Source: Rhodanobacteraceae bacterium
Lineage (GTDB): Bacteria > Pseudomonadota > Gammaproteobacteria > Xanthomonadales > SZUA-5
Assembly: GCA_003233535.1 (NCBI GenBank)
Contig: QIMA01000302.1
Coordinates: forward strand, 1 to 5,938
DNA length: 5,938 bases
Direction of reading: 5' to 3'
The position numbers and the translations under genes are program-made. The notes beneath the pieces are model-generated. The model was not told where the DNA came from and searched no databases. It worked only from the letters and a program-made list of their open reading frames with translations. Shown piece after piece: positions 1 through 3,300 of this stretch (within the stretch, counting starts at the first letter, position 1; each line of letters begins with the position of its first letter).

Positions 1-105
1 GCCTGATCCGCGCTGGTCTCCTCGGTCGCTCAGGGCTTGTGCGGTTTGGCCGCAACAGCCCATTTTCGGGTCCTTTTGACTGGCCCTGATCAGCGTGCTA
101 CTGCG

Positions 106-134
106 TTGACGTAGACCAGCCAGCGGCGAACAAT
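106..134 (+). promoter_or_regulatory. Weak sigma70-like promoter candidate
   Basis: TTGACG at 106-111 matches the -35 consensus at five of six bases. A 17-base spacer separates it from AACAAT at 129-134, which matches the -10 consensus at four of six, including the final T, but lacks its first T. Transcription would begin near 141 and give a leader of about 90 nt before the ATG at 231. A second TTGAC (76-80) has no acceptable -10 at 16-18 bases. This is pattern matching only, and the gene could instead be transcribed from further upstream. Confidence 0.22.
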
Positions 135-149
135 GCTAGCTGTGTGGGT

Positions 150-182
150 CCAAGTCCATTGTCTTGGGGAGAATGCCAAGAC
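150..182 (+). promoter_or_regulatory. Overlapping, mutually exclusive hairpins in the leader
   Basis: Three short complementary segments lie in a row: CCAAG (150-154), GTCTTGG (161-167) and CCAAGAC (176-182). The middle segment can pair perfectly over 7 bp with the third (8-nt loop) or over 5 bp with the first (8-nt loop), but not both at once. The arrangement resembles an alternative-folding leader. The stems are short, no U-tract follows, and neither hairpin covers the Shine-Dalgarno at 220-225, so a regulatory role is speculative. Confidence 0.2.
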
Positions 183-219
183 TGGAGTATTGATTCGCTG
201 GCAAAATGCAATTCCAGTT

Positions 220-225
220 AGGGGG
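220..225 (+). promoter_or_regulatory. Ribosome binding site favouring the start at 231
   Basis: AGGGGG at 220-225 matches the Shine-Dalgarno core AGGAGG at five of six positions and sits five bases before ATG 231. It overlaps the in-frame TAG at 219-221. The competing in-frame ATG at 288 has only a weak GAG at 278-280 in front of it, so this site is the main reason for choosing 231. Confidence 0.5.
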
Positions 226-230
226 CGAGC

Positions 231-365
231 ATGCGGGATCTTTGTGGCGGGGGTGATCGGCGACCAGTGGCGAATACGAGTCGCGACATGCCTTGGGCAC
301 GCAATTCAGGGCCAGCGTTGGCTATGGCTGCGGTGCTCATGTGCTGCAGCAGCGGCGCCTTGGCC
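231..365 (+). other. Sec signal peptide of the giant protein
   Basis: Residues 1-28 form a polar, Arg-rich n-region. A hydrophobic core (ALAMAAVLMCC, residues 29-39) follows, then SSG and a signal peptidase I site ALA|G with predicted cleavage after Ala45. The n-region is long if translation starts at 231; starting at Met20 (288) gives a standard layout. Cys38, Cys39 and Cys48 are not in a proper lipobox (residue -1 is Met, Cys and Thr respectively), so a lipoprotein is unlikely. The segment indicates export across the inner membrane. Confidence 0.75.
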
Positions 366-3300
366 GGCACCTGTGCAGCCGGCGCGAGTATCATCAACGT
401 CAATCCGCTGACGCCCAACAATGTCTTTGTGCGCGAGCTCAGCCCGGCCTCGACAACGGCGCTCAGCCAGAACTTTGGTGGCACGCTAGGCAACGGAGAT
501 ACAGCGGCTATCGCTATCAGTGGCGACGGAAGCGTTGGAGTATTCAGTTCCGGAGCGACCAATCTCAGTCCGGGTGATGGCAACGGCTTGGTCGATGTCT
601 ACCTTAAGCCGGTCGTCATTCTCGGCCCGGTCGTTTGTACCTGGGACGGCAGTGCTAGCACCTGGAACAACCCGGCAGCGTGGATGAATTGCGGGACTGG
701 CTCCGGCACAACGGCGGGAACGCCGGGTCCCTCCGATACAGCGGTCATTAGCAGCGGTAGCGTCGATCTGAGCTTCAATGAGACCGTCAATGTGCTGCAA
801 ATGAACGGTGGCTCGCTAATTGGCGATTCCAACTTAGACGTAAGCGGCGCGTTCGACTGGACTTCCGGCACGCTCGCAGCGACGGCGGTAAGTCCGTCGA
901 TCACGCTGTCTTCTCTCGCCGTATCCACGTGGACCGGTGGCGACAAGTTCCTTACTGATCGTCAACTGATCAACGACGGCACGATCAACTGGACCGGCGG
1001 CTTGATCCGCCTGCAGGACACGACGATCAACAACACCGCGACCGGTATCTGGAACTGGACCTTCAATGGCCCGGTTGAATCCATTGATCGGCCCGGCGGC
1101 CTAATGGCACTGATTCGCAACGACGGCGTGATCACCAAGAGCGGTAGTTCCGACGGCGAAATTCAGTTTGGCGTTAATTTCGCCGGTGGCGGCGCCTTTC
1201 AGGTTCAGGCGGGCACGCTGATTATCGCCGGCGATGGCGGCTTCAGCGGCAGTTTGGACGTCAGTGCCGGTGCCACGTTGATCCTCGCCGAGGGCACGCA
1301 GGTCTTCGATATGACCAGTACCTTCAGCGGTGCCGGTGACGTGCACTTTGGGCGTCCTGGACCAAGTCCGGTGGGCATGCACACCATTGCTGGCGCGTTC
1401 GCCAGCACCGGCGTGCTGCGGGTAGAAGCAGCGCAGCTTCTGATGACATCCGGCAACCCGAGCATCAACACGCTGGAGATCCTTGATCCCTTGTCCGTAT
1501 TTCGTGGTGCGGCGCTGCCCACGGTCAGCAACGCGTTTGTTTGGAATGCGGGTGCCATCGTTGGTTTGCCGGGGGAGACACTGACGTTGGGCGCACCGGC
1601 GATTAGCACCATGGCCGGCACGCCAGGAGATTTCTCTGCGCGCTTACTGGACGGCCGCCAATTGCTCAACGATGGTTCGTTGCGTCAAGTGCAGGGGAAT
1701 ACCACAGTATTCGCCAACGGCGCTCAGATCATTAATTCGTCGTTGGCTACGATGGACTTCATGCTTCTACCCGGAGCTGTTGCGCGGTTCAGGGACAGCG
1801 ATGCGAATCCAGGGAATTTGGTCGATAATCAGGGGACGATGAGCGGCAATGAGACCGTGGTGATGGAGTTGCCGTTTACCAATAGCGGCGGCGTGGATAT
1901 CGACGCGTTGACTCTCACCGCGGGCGGTGGCGATAGCGGAACGTACCAAGTCGATGCACCTGGCCGCTTGACGATTAACGGCCACAGCCGCGTATTTGCC
2001 CCGGGCACCAATCTGGCTGGCGATGGTTCGCTTGGAGTGAGCAGCGGCGGGATTGTCGACTTGCAGGGTAGCTTCAGCTTAACCGAGTTGGTTATTTTCG
2101 CCGGCTCGACGGCCAACTGGTTACTGGCAACACCGCTGAATTTGGACACGCTGCAAATGACCGCCGTCGGTGCAAGTTTGGGCACCCAAGGGGCAATCAA
2201 TGTTACCGGAACAGCAACACTAACGGACGGCGATGTTCACTCGCTCGCTGGCGTGCAACCCGTTTCCCTTGCGTCCACCGCGTTTTTCCCTCAGTCGTCA
2301 GGCCAATCGTTCACGTTTACTGACATCGACCTGCAGGTCGACGGCTCGGTCATCTGGCGCGACGGCGTTGTCAATATCGATGCGGGTAGCGCGGTGACTG
2401 TCGCGGCGGGTTCGTCATTCCTCATTGCTCCGGCTGCCGGCGCTATGCCGTCCATGCGCAGCGCTGGCGGCAGCCCAACGTTTGTCAACAACAGCTCCGT
2501 AACCAAGCGCGGTGCTGGCGATGCCGAGATCCAATCGTCGATAGCATTCACGAATATGGGTGGGCTTGATATTGAGTCCAGCGTGCTGTCGATTGACAAC
2601 CTGACCCAGAATGGGGCCACTGCAATCACTCAGGTTGACGCTGGCGCCGAGTTGCGCAGTATTGCGCCCGTTCAAGTCAATGCTGGTGAGCTCCGCGGCG
2701 CGGGATTGATTGGCTCTGATCTCAACGTTGCAAACGCCGTCATCCGACCCGGCGACGAGATCGCCCTGATCAATCAACCTGGGCAGATGAGCATCGGCGG
2801 CAATTTCAATCTTGAGCCGGGCTCGGCGGTCGATATGCAGATAGGCGGCACTATCCCTGGCGCCCAATACGACCAACTGCTGATCACGGGAACCGCAAAC
2901 CTCGACGGCACGATCGATATTGCCCAGTTCGGTGGATTCATTCCCGCCGCAGTCGACGTATTTACGCTTCTGCAGTTCGCTTCGTCTACAGGAAGCCCGG
3001 GGCTAGGCGTGAATCCCTTCGCTACGCATGAACTGGATCAGACGGCCACCGCGGTCGTGTTTCAGCCGGTAGGCGGTCCATTGGTGGTCACCACGACCCT
3101 TGATCCCGGTGACGGCACCTGCGATATCGCCGGCACAGGCGATGGCTGCACGCTGCGCGAAGCCATCACTACGGCCAATAGCGACGCTGCTCCGGATATC
3201 GTTATGTTCAATATTCCAGGCGCCGGCCCGCACACGATCTCGCCGCTGACGCCGTTGCCGGTGATCGTCGATGACCTGTCAATCGACGGCTACAGCCAGC

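Larger units (their letters stand above)
1..230. other. Leader / intergenic region upstream of the giant gene
   Basis: No complete gene is visible here. Two + frames are open from the window edge and could be the last codons of an upstream gene: one ends at TGA 77-79, the other at TGA 87-89. Both tails are under 30 residues and carry no recognisable motif, so neither can be chosen. The frame of the large gene is closed by TAG at 219-221, so that gene cannot extend further upstream. The stretch also holds a perfect 8-bp palindrome (CTGATCAG, 86-93), a weak promoter candidate, paired inverted repeats at 150-182 and the ribosome binding site; the last three are described separately. No tRNA, convincing terminator or mobile-element end was seen. 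Confidence 0.6.

Noticed and set aside
40..54. Hairpin TGCGG-TTTGG-CCGCA as a terminator of an upstream gene
   Set aside because: The stem is only 5 bp and is followed by ACAGCC, not a T-tract; the T-runs at 63-66 and 74-77 are too far away and too short.
336..376. Lipoprotein signal (Cys38, Cys39 or Cys48 as lipid-modified residue)
   Set aside because: None is preceded by a small residue at -1 in a lipobox context, whereas ALA|G at 43-46 is a good signal peptidase I site.
133..411. A + strand open frame of 92 codons overlapping the start of the giant gene
   Set aside because: It has no recognisable motif and its second half is Ala/Trp/Arg-rich out-of-frame reading of the signal peptide region. 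The overlapping frame has a signal peptide, a ribosome site and continues for 5.7 kb.
218..946. Several - strand open frames of 100-120 codons
   Set aside because: All fall inside the large + strand gene and are low-complexity antisense readings without domains or credible ribosome sites.
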